Shown in pieces: positions 32,372 to 41,079 of a DNA stretch of 64,000 nucleotides (position 1 is its first letter; every line of letters starts with the position of its first letter). This stretch comes from Streptomyces griseochromogenes (GTDB lineage: Bacteria; Actinomycetota; Actinomycetes; Streptomycetales; Streptomycetaceae). The translations under genes and the position numbers were made by a program. The DNA is taken from the NCBI RefSeq assembly GCF_001542625.1, contig NZ_CP016279.1, positions 2,418,001 to 2,482,000 on the forward strand. Direction: 5' to 3'. The notes under the pieces were generated by a model. The model was not told the DNA's origin. It was given only the letters and a program-made list of their open reading frames with translations, and searched no databases.

Positions 32372-33700
32372 ATGCAGGCAGAACCGACCAAGTCTCTGGT
32401 GGGCGAGGAGTACGAGGTCGAGATCGGCCCCGTCGCCCACGGCGGCCACTGCATCGCCCGTACCTCCGAGGGCCAGGTGCTGTTCGTCCGGCACGCGCTG
32501 CCCGGCGAGCGGGTGGTGGCCCGGGTGACGGAGGGCGAGGAGGGCGCCCGCTTCCTGCGCGCGGACGCCGTCGAGATCCTGGAGGCGTCCAAGGACCGCG
32601 TCCAGGCCCCCTGCCCCTACGCCGGCCCCGGCCGCTGCGGCGGCTGCGACTGGCAGCACGCCAAGCCGGGCGCCCAGCGCCGGCTGAAGGGCGAGGTGAT
32701 CGCCGAGCAGCTCCAGCGGCTCGCGGGCCTCACCCCCGAGGAGGCGGGCTGGGACGGCACGGTGATGCCGGCCGAGGGCGACAAGCTCCCGGCGGGCGAG
32801 GTGCCGCAGTGGCGGACGCGGGTGCAGTACGCGGTGGACGCCGACGGCAACGCAGGACTGCGCCGCCACCGTTCGCACGAGGTCGAACCGATCGAGCACT
32901 GCATGATCGCCGCGCCCGGTGTGAGCGAACTCGGCATCGAGGACCGGGACTGGTCCGGCATGGCCTCCGTCGAGGCGATCGCCGCGACGGGATCCCAGGA
33001 CCGCATGGTCATCCTGGAGCCGAGGCCCGGCGCCCGGCTGCCGCTCGTCGAGCTCGACAGGCCCGTCTCCGTCATGCGCGTCGACGAGAAGGACGGCGGC
33101 GTCCACCGCGTCCACGGCCGCGCCTTCGTGCGCGAGCGCGCCGACGACCGCACCTACCGCGTCGGCAGCGGCGGCTTCTGGCAGGTCCACCCGAAGGCCG
33201 CCGACACCCTGGTCAAGGCCGTGATGCAGGGCCTGCTGCCGCGTAAGGGCGAGATGGCCCTCGACCTCTACTGCGGCGTGGGCCTCTTCGCCGGCGCCCT
33301 CGCCGACCGCCTCGGCGAGAAGGGCGCCGTCCTCGGTATCGAGTCCGGCAAGCGGGCGGTGGAGGACGCGCGGCACAACCTGGCCGACTTCCCGCGGGTC
33401 CGCATCGAACAGGGCAAGGTCGAGTCGGTCCTCCCGCGCACCGGCATCACCGAGGTCGACCTCATCGTCCTCGACCCCCCGCGCGCGGGCGCGGGCCGCA
33501 AGACGGTCGCACACCTCGCCTCCCTCGGCGCCCGCCGCATCGCCTACGTCGCCTGCGATCCCGCTGCGCTGGCCCGGGATCTGGGGTACTTCCGGGAGGG
33601 CGGGTACCGGGTGCGGACGCTTCGGGCGTTCGATCTGTTTCCGATGACGTCGCACGTGGAGTGCGTGGGGATTTTGGAGCCTGCTGCAAAGGGGCTCTGA
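32372..33700 (+). CDS. Class I SAM-dependent 23S rRNA/tRNA (uracil-5-)methyltransferase, RlmD/TrmA family
   Basis: This 442-residue enzyme has an N-terminal TRAM RNA-binding domain (about 8-68) and iron-sulfur-type cysteines in CPYAGPGRCGGCDW plus a later EHC. The methyltransferase domain has LDLYCGVGLFA (SAM site), DPPRAGAG (motif IV) and the nucleophile/base region YVACDPAALARD. It methylates C5 of a uridine in rRNA or tRNA. It ends the conserved core block; beyond its stop the gene content becomes accessory. Confidence 0.92.
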   Translation: MQAEPTKSLVGEEYEVEIGPVAHGGHCIARTSEGQVLFVRHALPGERVVARVTEGEEGARFLRADAVEILEASKDRVQAPCPYAGPGRCGGCDWQHAKPGAQRRLKGEVIAEQLQRLAGLTPEEAGWDGTVMPAEGDKLPAGEVPQWRTRVQYAVDADGNAGLRRHRSHEVEPIEHCMIAAPGVSELGIEDRDWSGMASVEAIAATGSQDRMVILEPRPGARLPLVELDRPVSVMRVDEKDGGVHRVHGRAFVRERADDRTYRVGSGGFWQVHPKAADTLVKAVMQGLLPRKGEMALDLYCGVGLFAGALADRLGEKGAVLGIESGKRAVEDARHNLADFPRVRIEQGKVESVLPRTGITEVDLIVLDPPRAGAGRKTVAHLASLGARRIAYVACDPAALARDLGYFREGGYRVRTLRAFDLFPMTSHVECVGILEPAAKGL

Positions 33701-34032
33701 CCTGCGGCTTTCTTGGGTTTTCCAGATGTGGTCGGTGGTGCTCGACCTGTTTCCCGAAGTTCACCGCGTGAAGCGTTTCGCAGGTGCACGGCATGGGTCT
33801 CACCTGTTTCTCGTAGCGGGACGCCGAGTGGGAGGTGCTCCCACGATCTTTCTGAGGCGGTTGGGGGAACGTCTTGACGCTCGTCCGACGCTGATTCCGG
33901 CGGAGTGTCATGACGTCTGCTCGGCCGACTCTCGATGCAAGGCGAAGGTCCCGTCATGGAGCAGCGGCGCTGCGGTGTCCTCAGGCTGGGCGGACCCGCG
34001 GTAGCCGTCCTGTTCTGCTCGCAGGTGCTGCG
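33701..34032. other. Intergenic boundary between core and accessory region
   Basis: About 330 bp with no convincing gene. It is less GC-biased than its surroundings. The string ACCTGTTTC occurs twice (near 33747 and 33801). A hairpin GTGGGAG-GTG-CTCCCAC lies at 33828-33844. It may contain the remains of an integration or deletion event. Confidence 0.45.
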
Positions 34033-34737
34033 TCAGCGGCTCGGGCCGGCGTCGTCATCGCCGTTCGAAGGATTCCGCTGCCTCCCACTGTCCGGAGAGG
34101 AATTGTCCCCTTGCTCTCTCAACAGTTCGAGGAGTGCGGCATCCGCCCTTTTCTGATCTTCCTTCGTCAGCTCGACCGGTGCGTTGTTGTAGACGGTGTA
34201 GCGATCCGGATCGATGATGTTGGCGGCCCGCAGGGTGAACGTCAGCAGGCGGCGCCACCCCTTGCGGTGACCGACCCGCGCTTGCAACTGGACCTTGTAG
34301 TCACGGGCCTCCGGCATGAATCCGGAGAACGGTGCCTCGAACTCGATGAAGAGCTGTTGCGCTTCCCTGCCGGGCACGACGAAGCCCGCCGGCAGCTTCG
34401 CATCCTCGTCCGGCCCCGGCTGGAGGCGGGACGGTGAGGACAACCACAGAAGCGGCAGGTGAGAAGCGGGCTCGTCAGGAAAGGTCAGGATGAGGTCCTG
34501 TACGACGATCGGCTTGGGGCCGGTGTTGTGCAGCACGAGCGGAAGCCGCAGGCGGGTCGAGGATGAGTGGACGATCGCTGCGAAGGCGTGAGGCTCCCAC
34601 GTCTTCAGCCGCCCTTGTCTGGCGTTGAGCCACCAGAACGATGCGACGGTGAAGAGCAGTGCGCAGACCGACACCACGCCGGCGCCTGTGAGTGATGAGG
34701 ACGCGGCCTGATCCGCCGCGGTCATCAGCGGAACCAC
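34033..34737 (-). CDS. Hypothetical protein with one membrane anchor
   Basis: This 234-residue protein has one membrane helix near residues 18-40 (GAGVVSVCALLFTVASFWWL), then a beta-sandwich-like domain (about 55-180; LRLPLVLHNTGPKPIVVQDLILTF) and a charged C-terminal tail. I do not recognise a family; the pattern resembles small anchored Ig-like proteins in Streptomyces. Start uncertain: GTG 34737 or ATG 34725, neither with a good ribosome binding site. Base composition is slightly lower in GC than the core. Confidence 0.65.
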   Translation of the reverse strand: MVPLMTAADQAASSSLTGAGVVSVCALLFTVASFWWLNARQGRLKTWEPHAFAAIVHSSSTRLRLPLVLHNTGPKPIVVQDLILTFPDEPASHLPLLWLSSPSRLQPGPDEDAKLPAGFVVPGREAQQLFIEFEAPFSGFMPEARDYKVQLQARVGHRKGWRRLLTFTLRAANIIDPDRYTVYNNAPVELTKEDQKRADAALLELLREQGDNSSPDSGRQRNPSNGDDDAGPSR

Positions 34738-34862
34738 AGATTCAGTGTGCCAGCCGCGGCATGGGTTGGCAGGACTCAGGGGGCTCCGCCGCCTGCGGCC
34801 AGCAGCCGATGATCAGGAGGATTCCGCAGGTCACGGGGGGGCGAGCCATCGCTCGGCCCCTG

Positions 34863-35216
34863 TCACGAGCCGGCACCGGCAAGGAGCGAGAGATACCAGG
34901 TGACCAGTGCGGCGCACACCACTGCGGGGACGAGTTTCGGCAACCTGTCTCCCTTGCGTACGTGAGTGGTCACGGCACCGGCGAGCAGTATCAGGAGCCC
35001 GACGCCGGCCACCCCTCCGAGCAGCGGTAGGACCGGGCAGAGGGCCACGCCGATGGCGCCTGCCAGCTCCAGTGCACCGATCACCCGGTAGGCCGTGATG
35101 GTGAAGCCGACGTGGGCGGCCAGCTCGGGCATCGGGCCGAGGGCCAGGATCTTGGCTGCGCCCAGCAGGGCGAAGATCAGCACGATCGGACAGGCCAGGG
35201 CGGCGGAGGGGCTCAT
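34863..35216 (-). CDS. DoxX-like small membrane protein
   Basis: This 117-residue protein has four membrane helices and the DoxX-type pattern AAKILALGPMPELAAHVGFTITAYRVIGALELAGAIGVAL. The family is tied to quinone or thiol redox processes, but its precise role is usually unknown. It is the last gene of the catabolic operon and overlaps the acetoacetyl-CoA synthetase stop by four bases (ATGA at 35213-35216), so it is translationally coupled to that enzyme. Confidence 0.85.
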   Translation of the reverse strand: MSPSAALACPIVLIFALLGAAKILALGPMPELAAHVGFTITAYRVIGALELAGAIGVALCPVLPLLGGVAGVGLLILLAGAVTTHVRKGDRLPKLVPAVVCAALVTWYLSLLAGAGS

Positions 35217-37246
35217 GGGGCGTCCTTGACGGTGTGCGGGTGACGGGCCTGGCGGCGTTCGGCTCCCAGGCCGGCGAAGTAGGCGACGAGGTCCGGGTTG
35301 TCGACCGCCGAGGGGTTGAGGACCTGTTCGGCGGGGGCGCCCTGGAGGAGGCGCTTGACCGGGACTTCGAGTTTCTTGCCGGTCCTGGTGTGCGGGATGG
35401 CCGGCACGGCGAGGATCTCGTCGGGGACGTGGCGGGGGGAGGCGCCGGTGCGGATGGCGTCGCGGATCTTCTCGCGCAGGGCGTCGTCCAGCGTGACACC
35501 AGGCGCGGGAACGACGAAGAGGGGCATCCAGTAGCCGCCGTCGGGTTCCTCCGCGCCGATGACCAGGGCTTCGGTGACCTCGGGGAGGCGTTCGACGATG
35601 TCGTGGATGTCGGCGCTGCCCAGGCGCACGCCGTTGCGGTTGAGGGTGGCGTCGGAGCGGCCGTGGACGATCACCGATCCGTGGGAGGTGAGGGTGATCC
35701 AGTCGCCGTGCCGCCACACGTCCGGGTAGGCGCCGAAGTAGGTGTCGCGGTAGCGGCTGCCGTCGGCGTCGTTCCAGAAGTACAGCGGCATGGAGGGCAT
35801 GGGGCGGGTGACGACCAGTTCGCCGACCTGATCGACGACCGCCCGTCCCGCGCTGTCGTACGCCGCGAGCGCCACGCCGAGGTTGGGGGCGGACAGCTCG
35901 CCCGCCCATACGGGGGTGGTGGGGGCGCTGCCGGCGAAGGCGGAGACGATGTCGGTGCCGCCGCTGGTGGAGGCCAGCTGAATGCCCGCGCCGACGTGGT
36001 CGCGGACCCAGGGGTAGGCGGAGGCGGGCAGGGTGGAGCCGGTGCTGCCGATGGCGCGGATGGCCGACAGGTCGTGCGCGGAGGGTTCGATGCCCAGTTT
36101 GGCCGTGGCCAGCAGGTACTGGGGGCTGGTGCCGAACACGGTGACTTTGTGGCGGGCCGCCAGCTCCCACAGGATGTCCGGGCGTGTCACCGGCGCGGGG
36201 CTGCCGTCGTAGGTGCAGGTGGTGGCGCCGGTCAGCAGGGTGGAAACGACCAGGTTCCACATCATCCAGTGGGTGGTGGTGTACCACAGCAGGCGGTCGC
36301 CGGGGCCGAGGTCGGAGTGCAGGCCGAGGGTCTTGAGGTGTTCGAGCAGGACGCCGCCGTGCCCGTGGACGATGCCTTTGGGCAGGCCGGTGGTGCCGGA
36401 GGAGAAGACGATCCACAGGGGGTGGTCGAACGGCACCGGGGTGATGGTGAGGTATTCGGTGCGGGTGGCGGCGTCGTCCCAGGGGACCGTCAGGTTGGTG
36501 TGCCGGGTCTCGGGCCAGGTGAGGCCCAGGTGGTCCACGAGCATCGTGGCCCTCAGGGTGGGCAGGGCGTCGGCCAGTTCGAGGGAGGCGGCGCGGCGGT
36601 CGTGTCGGGTGCCGTTGAAGAGGTAGCCGTCCGCGGTGATGAGAACCGTGGGCTCCAGCTGGGTGAAGCGGTCGGCGGCGGCCTTGGGGGCGTAGTCCTG
36701 GCCGCACACCGACCACACCGCGCCCAGGCTGGCCGTGGCGAGGAAGGCGATGACGGCGTGGGGGGTGTTGGGCAGGTAGCCGACTACCCTGTCGCCCTGT
36801 CCGACGCCCAGGCCGCGCAGGGTGGCCGCAACGGAGGCGACCTGGGCGCGCAGCTGCCGGCCCGTGATCTCGTAGTCGGCTCCTGTCTCGTCCAGGGCGG
36901 TGATCGCGGGTGCGTCCAGGTGCAGGTTGCGCAGCGCGTGGTGGGCGTAGTTGAGGGTGGCGCCGGGAAACCAGCGGGCGCCGGGCATGGTCTCCTCGGC
37001 CAGCACCCGCTGGTACGGAGTGGCGGCGTCGATGTCGAAGTACTGCCACACCGCCGCCCAGAACCCCTCCAGGTCGGTGACGGACCAGTGGTGCAGGGCC
37101 CGGTAGTCGGTCGGGTCCTGGATCGTTTCGGCGCCCTGGTGCCGGGCGGCCCAGCGGGCGAAGTCCGCGATGCGGCTGCCGGCGGCAGTCTTCGGGTCGG
37201 GCGGCAGGAACGGTTCCGGACGCGGCGTGGGATGCGGGGTGGTCAT
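35213..37246 (-). CDS. Acetoacetyl-CoA synthetase (acetoacetate-CoA ligase)
   Basis: This 677-residue AMP-forming enzyme activates acetoacetate to acetoacetyl-CoA. It has an N-terminal ACS-type cap (HHWSVTDLEGFWAAVWQYFDI), the AMP-binding motif SSGTTGLPKGIVHGHGG (about 280), STSGGTDIVSAF and the C-terminal TRTGKKLEVPVKRLL. In that last motif the lysine is the catalytic residue and the classic target of regulatory acetylation. It starts 16 bp after the monooxygenase gene and overlaps the DoxX gene. Its place beside a fumarylacetoacetate-hydrolase-family enzyme suggests it consumes acetoacetate released by ring cleavage. Confidence 0.93.
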   Translation of the reverse strand: MTTPHPTPRPEPFLPPDPKTAAGSRIADFARWAARHQGAETIQDPTDYRALHHWSVTDLEGFWAAVWQYFDIDAATPYQRVLAEETMPGARWFPGATLNYAHHALRNLHLDAPAITALDETGADYEITGRQLRAQVASVAATLRGLGVGQGDRVVGYLPNTPHAVIAFLATASLGAVWSVCGQDYAPKAAADRFTQLEPTVLITADGYLFNGTRHDRRAASLELADALPTLRATMLVDHLGLTWPETRHTNLTVPWDDAATRTEYLTITPVPFDHPLWIVFSSGTTGLPKGIVHGHGGVLLEHLKTLGLHSDLGPGDRLLWYTTTHWMMWNLVVSTLLTGATTCTYDGSPAPVTRPDILWELAARHKVTVFGTSPQYLLATAKLGIEPSAHDLSAIRAIGSTGSTLPASAYPWVRDHVGAGIQLASTSGGTDIVSAFAGSAPTTPVWAGELSAPNLGVALAAYDSAGRAVVDQVGELVVTRPMPSMPLYFWNDADGSRYRDTYFGAYPDVWRHGDWITLTSHGSVIVHGRSDATLNRNGVRLGSADIHDIVERLPEVTEALVIGAEEPDGGYWMPLFVVPAPGVTLDDALREKIRDAIRTGASPRHVPDEILAVPAIPHTRTGKKLEVPVKRLLQGAPAEQVLNPSAVDNPDLVAYFAGLGAERRQARHPHTVKDAP

Positions 37247-37262
37247 GGCGTGGTGCTCCTGG

Positions 37263-38864
37263 TCAGGTGACGGGCCGGGCGTCGGCGGTACGGCGGGCCG
37301 TGTGGAGCAGGGAGGCCCAGATGGTGGGGTCCGGGAAGTGGCCGGCCCCGGCGGGGACGATGTCCATCACGACACGGTCGGGGCGCAGCAGGACGGCGTC
37401 CGCCCGGCCGCGTGCCAGCCAGGCGGCCAGTGTGCCGTCGTCGTCCAGGTCATCGACGTGGATCGTGGCTGCGTCGAGTGCCGTGGTCACGGCCGTCATG
37501 TGCGGGGTGGGCGGCACAGCGGTCAGGAGGGCGAAGGAGTCTCCGAGGACGTCGTCCAGGCGCGTCCGTCTGCCGTCGACGATCACCCAGGGCTGCGGGC
37601 AGAAGGTGCCGGTCAGCCCGCGTCCGATGAGCCCGGGACGGCGCGGTACCAGTGGGCCGGCGGTCAGCGCGGGGCTGAGGTCGCGGCTCACCGCCGTGGT
37701 CACGCCGGGGACGCGGCATGCCGCGCCGACGACGGCCCGGCGGAGTGCCGCGCCACGGTCCTGTCCACCCGTCATGGCCCAGCCGATGGCCACCGCGAGC
37801 CGGATCACGTAGCGGGCGTGCGGTTTGCGCTCGCGCTCGTAGGTGTCCAGAAGCCTGTCGTCCGCGCCCTGTCGGAGAACGCGGGCAAGCTTCCAGGTGA
37901 GGTTGCGGGCGTCGCGCAGACCAGCGCACAGACCCTGCCCGATGAAGGGCGGGGTGAGGTGGGCCGCGTCGCCCAGCAGGAAGACGCGTCCCTGGCGCCA
38001 CCGGTCGGCGAGGCGGGCGCGGAAGGTGTACTGCGCCTGCCGGATCACCTCGAAGTCGTCGGCCCCCGCGACGCCGGACGGCACGTCCACCCAGGGGGCG
38101 ACCAGCTCGCGCAGGCGTTCCCGCCCGTCCGGGCCGTCCAGGTGTACGTCGGCGGGCAGCCGGAACTCCCAGCGGTAGCGGTCCTCGCCGAGGCGCATGA
38201 AGGTGGCGGGCTGGGTGGGGCAGCAGATCTGGTCGACGCCCTCCCAGGTCCGCACCGGGCGGCTGGTGCGCACGTCGATGACCCGCCAGCTCTCCTCGAA
38301 GTGCAGGTCCTCCCATACGGCGCCGATGGCGTCGCGGGTGAGGCTGCCGGCGCCGTCGCAGCCGAGGACGGCGTCGGCCCAGACGTGCTCGTCCTCGTCG
38401 CTGCCGTCGCGGCGGAAGGTGACCCGGACCGGCGCCGTCCCGTCGGTGTCCTGGCTGACGGACACGACCTCCACCCCGCCCCACAGCTCAGACTCCGGGC
38501 GGCGCGCCAGAGCGTCGCGCAGCAGACGCTCCAGGTCCGGCTGATCGAACATGCTGGTCTGGGGGAAGCCGTGACGCCCGTGCAGGGATCGCGCGAATTC
38601 GGCGATCACCCGGTGCCGGGCGTCCAGCAGCCGCAGCCCGCGCGCCGGCCGGGCGAGGGCGGCGAACTCCTCATGGATGCCGACACTCTGCAGGATCCGG
38701 CGCACCTCGTCGTCCACGACGACAGCGCGTGGCAAGGGGTAGACGTCCCGGTGGCGTTCCAGGACGAGGCTGGGCACTCCGTGCCGGGCCAGCAGGAGCG
38801 CGGCCGTAACGCCCACGGGCCCCGCGCCGATGATCACCACCGGTCTCCGGGATGCGGTGCTCAC
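37263..38864 (-). CDS. FAD-dependent aromatic-ring monooxygenase (PheA/MhpA/TfdB family)
   Basis: This 533-residue flavoprotein hydroxylase uses NAD(P)H and O2. It has the FAD motif VVIIGAGPVGVTAALLLARHG (about 10-30), the DG motif LGCDGAGSLTRDAIG (about 170) and the GD motif VFLLGDAAHLTPPFIGQGLCAGLRD (about 295). A thioredoxin-like C-terminal domain (about 420-530) follows, as in phenol hydroxylases. It probably places a hydroxyl ortho to an existing one to make a catechol. The GTG start overlaps the upstream hydrolase stop (GTGA at 38861-38864). Confidence 0.9.
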   Translation of the reverse strand: MSTASRRPVVIIGAGPVGVTAALLLARHGVPSLVLERHRDVYPLPRAVVVDDEVRRILQSVGIHEEFAALARPARGLRLLDARHRVIAEFARSLHGRHGFPQTSMFDQPDLERLLRDALARRPESELWGGVEVVSVSQDTDGTAPVRVTFRRDGSDEDEHVWADAVLGCDGAGSLTRDAIGAVWEDLHFEESWRVIDVRTSRPVRTWEGVDQICCPTQPATFMRLGEDRYRWEFRLPADVHLDGPDGRERLRELVAPWVDVPSGVAGADDFEVIRQAQYTFRARLADRWRQGRVFLLGDAAHLTPPFIGQGLCAGLRDARNLTWKLARVLRQGADDRLLDTYERERKPHARYVIRLAVAIGWAMTGGQDRGAALRRAVVGAACRVPGVTTAVSRDLSPALTAGPLVPRRPGLIGRGLTGTFCPQPWVIVDGRRTRLDDVLGDSFALLTAVPPTPHMTAVTTALDAATIHVDDLDDDGTLAAWLARGRADAVLLRPDRVVMDIVPAGAGHFPDPTIWASLLHTARRTADARPVT

Positions 38865-39799
38865 GTCGCGTTCGCCACAGCGGTCCGCTGCTCGCCCAGG
38901 TCGATGTGCCCGTCGGGGGTGGCGATGGTGGCGGTGACGAGGTCACCGTTGCGCAGGTACAGGGGATTCTTGGCCTGGCCGTTGAAGAACGCCTTCCACT
39001 TCAAGGCGGGCGGCAGCAGAGCGGCGATCTTCTCGACCGGCTTGGGCGGGGCCTTCAGAGCGGTGCCGCCAGGTGTGCCGGTGAGCAGCAGGTCGCCCGG
39101 GTCGAGGGTCTGGAAGCGGGCGAGCAGGGTGAGTGCCTGCGCCGGTCGCACGATCATGTCGGCGAGTGTGCGGTCCTGGCGCGGTACGCCGTTGACGGAC
39201 AGCCGCAGCCGCAGGTCGATCAGACGGGCGAAGTCCTCGGGCTCCAGCAGGGCCAGGTACGGCCCCGTCGGTGTGAAGGTCGGGTAGGACTTGCTCTCGT
39301 AGAACTGGGTCTTGGTCAGCTGGACGTCGCGGGCGCTGACGTCGTTGGTGAGGACGAGCCCGGCGACGTACGAAGGCAGGTCCCGCTCCTTCACAACAGT
39401 GCCCACGGGCAGCGGTGCGCCCATGACGAGGCCGAGTTCCACCTCGTAGTCGAGGAAGTTCACGTGCGCGGGGCGGACGATCGTCTCGTGCGGGCCGCTG
39501 ATCGAGCCGGATGCCTTGCGGAAGAAAGTGGGCGGGATGTCGCCGGTGAAGCCCGAATCCTTGGCGTGGCTGCGGTAATTGACCATCTGGGCGACCACCC
39601 GGCAGGGGGTGGTGACCGGGGGCAGCGCCACCAGGTCGGCGACGGGCGTGCCGCTCTCGCCGGAGGCGGCGGCCTCGCGGACCGCGTCCCGGTCGGCGAG
39701 CAGTTCGGCGGTGGTGACCGCCTTGGTCTCGACGCGGACGGCGCGCTCGTCCCGGACGACCCACCAGCCGTCGGCGGTGCGCAGAACGTTGGTGCTCAT
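38861..39799 (-). CDS. Fumarylacetoacetate hydrolase family protein
   Basis: This 312-residue enzyme has the C-terminal FAH fold with the metal ligands in FLDYEVELGLVMG (E-x-E) and LTNDVSARDVQ (Asp), and the closing LTGTPGG loop. Family members hydrolyse C-C bonds of acylpyruvates or fumarylacetoacetate, or act as hydratases/decarboxylases in meta-cleavage pathways. It starts within the stop of the dioxygenase gene (ATGA overlap at 39796-39799) and overlaps the monooxygenase start. Within this operon, hydrolysis of a ring-cleavage product is the likeliest role. Confidence 0.9.
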   Translation of the reverse strand: MSTNVLRTADGWWVVRDERAVRVETKAVTTAELLADRDAVREAAASGESGTPVADLVALPPVTTPCRVVAQMVNYRSHAKDSGFTGDIPPTFFRKASGSISGPHETIVRPAHVNFLDYEVELGLVMGAPLPVGTVVKERDLPSYVAGLVLTNDVSARDVQLTKTQFYESKSYPTFTPTGPYLALLEPEDFARLIDLRLRLSVNGVPRQDRTLADMIVRPAQALTLLARFQTLDPGDLLLTGTPGGTALKAPPKPVEKIAALLPPALKWKAFFNGQAKNPLYLRNGDLVTATIATPDGHIDLGEQRTAVANAT

Positions 39800-40941
39800 G
39801 AGCTCATCGCTTTCATCAGGCCCAGCAGGCGTGCGGGGTCGAGTTCGTTGTCGTCGCGCAGGGCCGTCATGACCTCGCGCAGCTTGGCGGGAGAGGGGTT
39901 GGTCCCCAGGAAGTCGCGGGTGACCGGCGGGCCCCACTGGGCCAGGCCGCTCGCCGACATCGGTGCCCATCCGGGTTCGAGGTCGCAGGAGAACAGGTCG
40001 CCGTCGGCGAAGTGCTCCAGCATGAAGCGGTCGGGGTCGCGCCAGTAGTCGAAGAGCTGGCTGCCCTGGATGTGCCGGCCGATGCCCCAGCTGCGCTGGT
40101 AGCCGCGCTCGGCCAGGTACTCCCCGCCGGCGGCGATCGCGTCGAGGTCGGTGACCTGGTAGGCGGAGTGGACGTAGCCGGTACCGGGACCCAGGTGCAG
40201 GGCGAGGGTGTGGTGGTCCACGGGCAGGCTGCCCTGGTCGCAGCGGATGAACGCCATGGTCGGCCCGCGCCCGCGCTGCCCGTCCAGGAACAGGAAGTCG
40301 GACACGATCATCCCGAGGGTGTCCAGGTACCAGTCCAGGGTGCGGGCGAACGTCCGTGTCTCCAGCACCACATGGCCCAGGCGCTGGATGCGGGACGGCT
40401 CACGGGGCGGACGCTGGGTGGCGTTCGTACGGCGGGGTCGGGTGCCGGTGTTGAGGGGCAGCGGCGGCTGCTCGGGGAGCGCGGGCAGCGGTTCGGCGCA
40501 GTGCACCACCCGGACCGGGAGGCCCGAGGGATCAAACAGGGCGACCGACCGACCGCCGCCGGTGACGTCGATGTCCCGGACGGTGTGTCCGACGGCGGCG
40601 GCCAGCCGGTCCACATCGGCCCGTTCGGCCGCGCGAAACGCCGGCCCGAGGAAGCGGGAGGCGCGCCCACGCCGGATGACCATGCAGGGAGAGCCCGCGA
40701 ACGTGCCACGCAGCCAGAGTTCGTGCGGAGTGCGGGCGGCGATCGCGAAGCCGAAGTCACGGGCGAACACCTCGGCCCGGTCCAGATCCGGCTTCTCGAA
40801 CTCCAGCCAGGCCAGGTCCGCCACCCTGATCACGGGATTGCGGGCTCGTCCGGGATGCTCGCCACGCAGGGCGCCCTGCTCACTGTGGAGGTCTTGGTGG
40901 GGCGTCAGAGGACCGCCCTTGTTAACCGGGATGTGGGACAT
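39796..40941 (-). CDS. Extradiol ring-cleavage dioxygenase (two-domain VOC type)
   Basis: This 381-residue protein has two VOC modules (about 45-165 and 200-330). The C-terminal one carries the expected metal triad candidates: His in RLGHVVLETRTF, His in HHTLALHLG and Glu in RFMLEHFADGD. It fits a type I extradiol (catechol-2,3-dioxygenase-like) enzyme that opens a dihydroxylated ring. The ATG at 40941 is preceded by GGAGG at optimal spacing. First gene of the five-gene catabolic operon, divergent from a TetR gene. Confidence 0.88.
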   Translation of the reverse strand: MSHIPVNKGGPLTPHQDLHSEQGALRGEHPGRARNPVIRVADLAWLEFEKPDLDRAEVFARDFGFAIAARTPHELWLRGTFAGSPCMVIRRGRASRFLGPAFRAAERADVDRLAAAVGHTVRDIDVTGGGRSVALFDPSGLPVRVVHCAEPLPALPEQPPLPLNTGTRPRRTNATQRPPREPSRIQRLGHVVLETRTFARTLDWYLDTLGMIVSDFLFLDGQRGRGPTMAFIRCDQGSLPVDHHTLALHLGPGTGYVHSAYQVTDLDAIAAGGEYLAERGYQRSWGIGRHIQGSQLFDYWRDPDRFMLEHFADGDLFSCDLEPGWAPMSASGLAQWGPPVTRDFLGTNPSPAKLREVMTALRDDNELDPARLLGLMKAMSS

Positions 40942-40968
40942 GGTGTCCTCCAAGCAACACTGCTGTAA

Positions 40969-41038
40969 TGAGGAAATCATCAACTCTGCCGTTTCTCGTC
41001 GTCAATAGGCGTAGCGCAAATAATTGAGGATCTCATCA
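40969..41038. promoter_or_regulatory. Paired 14-bp operator-like repeats in the catabolic-operon/TetR promoter
   Basis: TGAGGAAATCATCA (40969-40982) and TGAGGATCTCATCA (41025-41038) are 12 of 14 identical, each nearly palindromic, and 56 bp apart. ACTCTGCC (just after the first copy, near 40983-40990) and GGCAGAGT (41044-41051) form an outer inverted repeat. They sit between the divergent dioxygenase and TetR genes and are good candidates for the TetR operators. Confidence 0.6.
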
Positions 41039-41079
41039 GTAATGGCAGAGTCATCGTGGCGGCGGTTACACTGAGCCGT

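Noticed and set aside
30203..33655. 1150-codon open frame antisense to the APC permease and RNA methyltransferase
   Set aside because: Same reason: long shadow frame caused by GC-rich third positions, no protein similarity.
33828..33844. Hairpin near the core/accessory boundary as an attachment site
   Set aside because: No tRNA, integrase or matching second copy is present in the window.
35234..37270. 678-codon open frame antisense to acetoacetyl-CoA synthetase
   Set aside because: Mirror frame of a clear enzyme gene, Gly/Val/Asp-rich with no domain.
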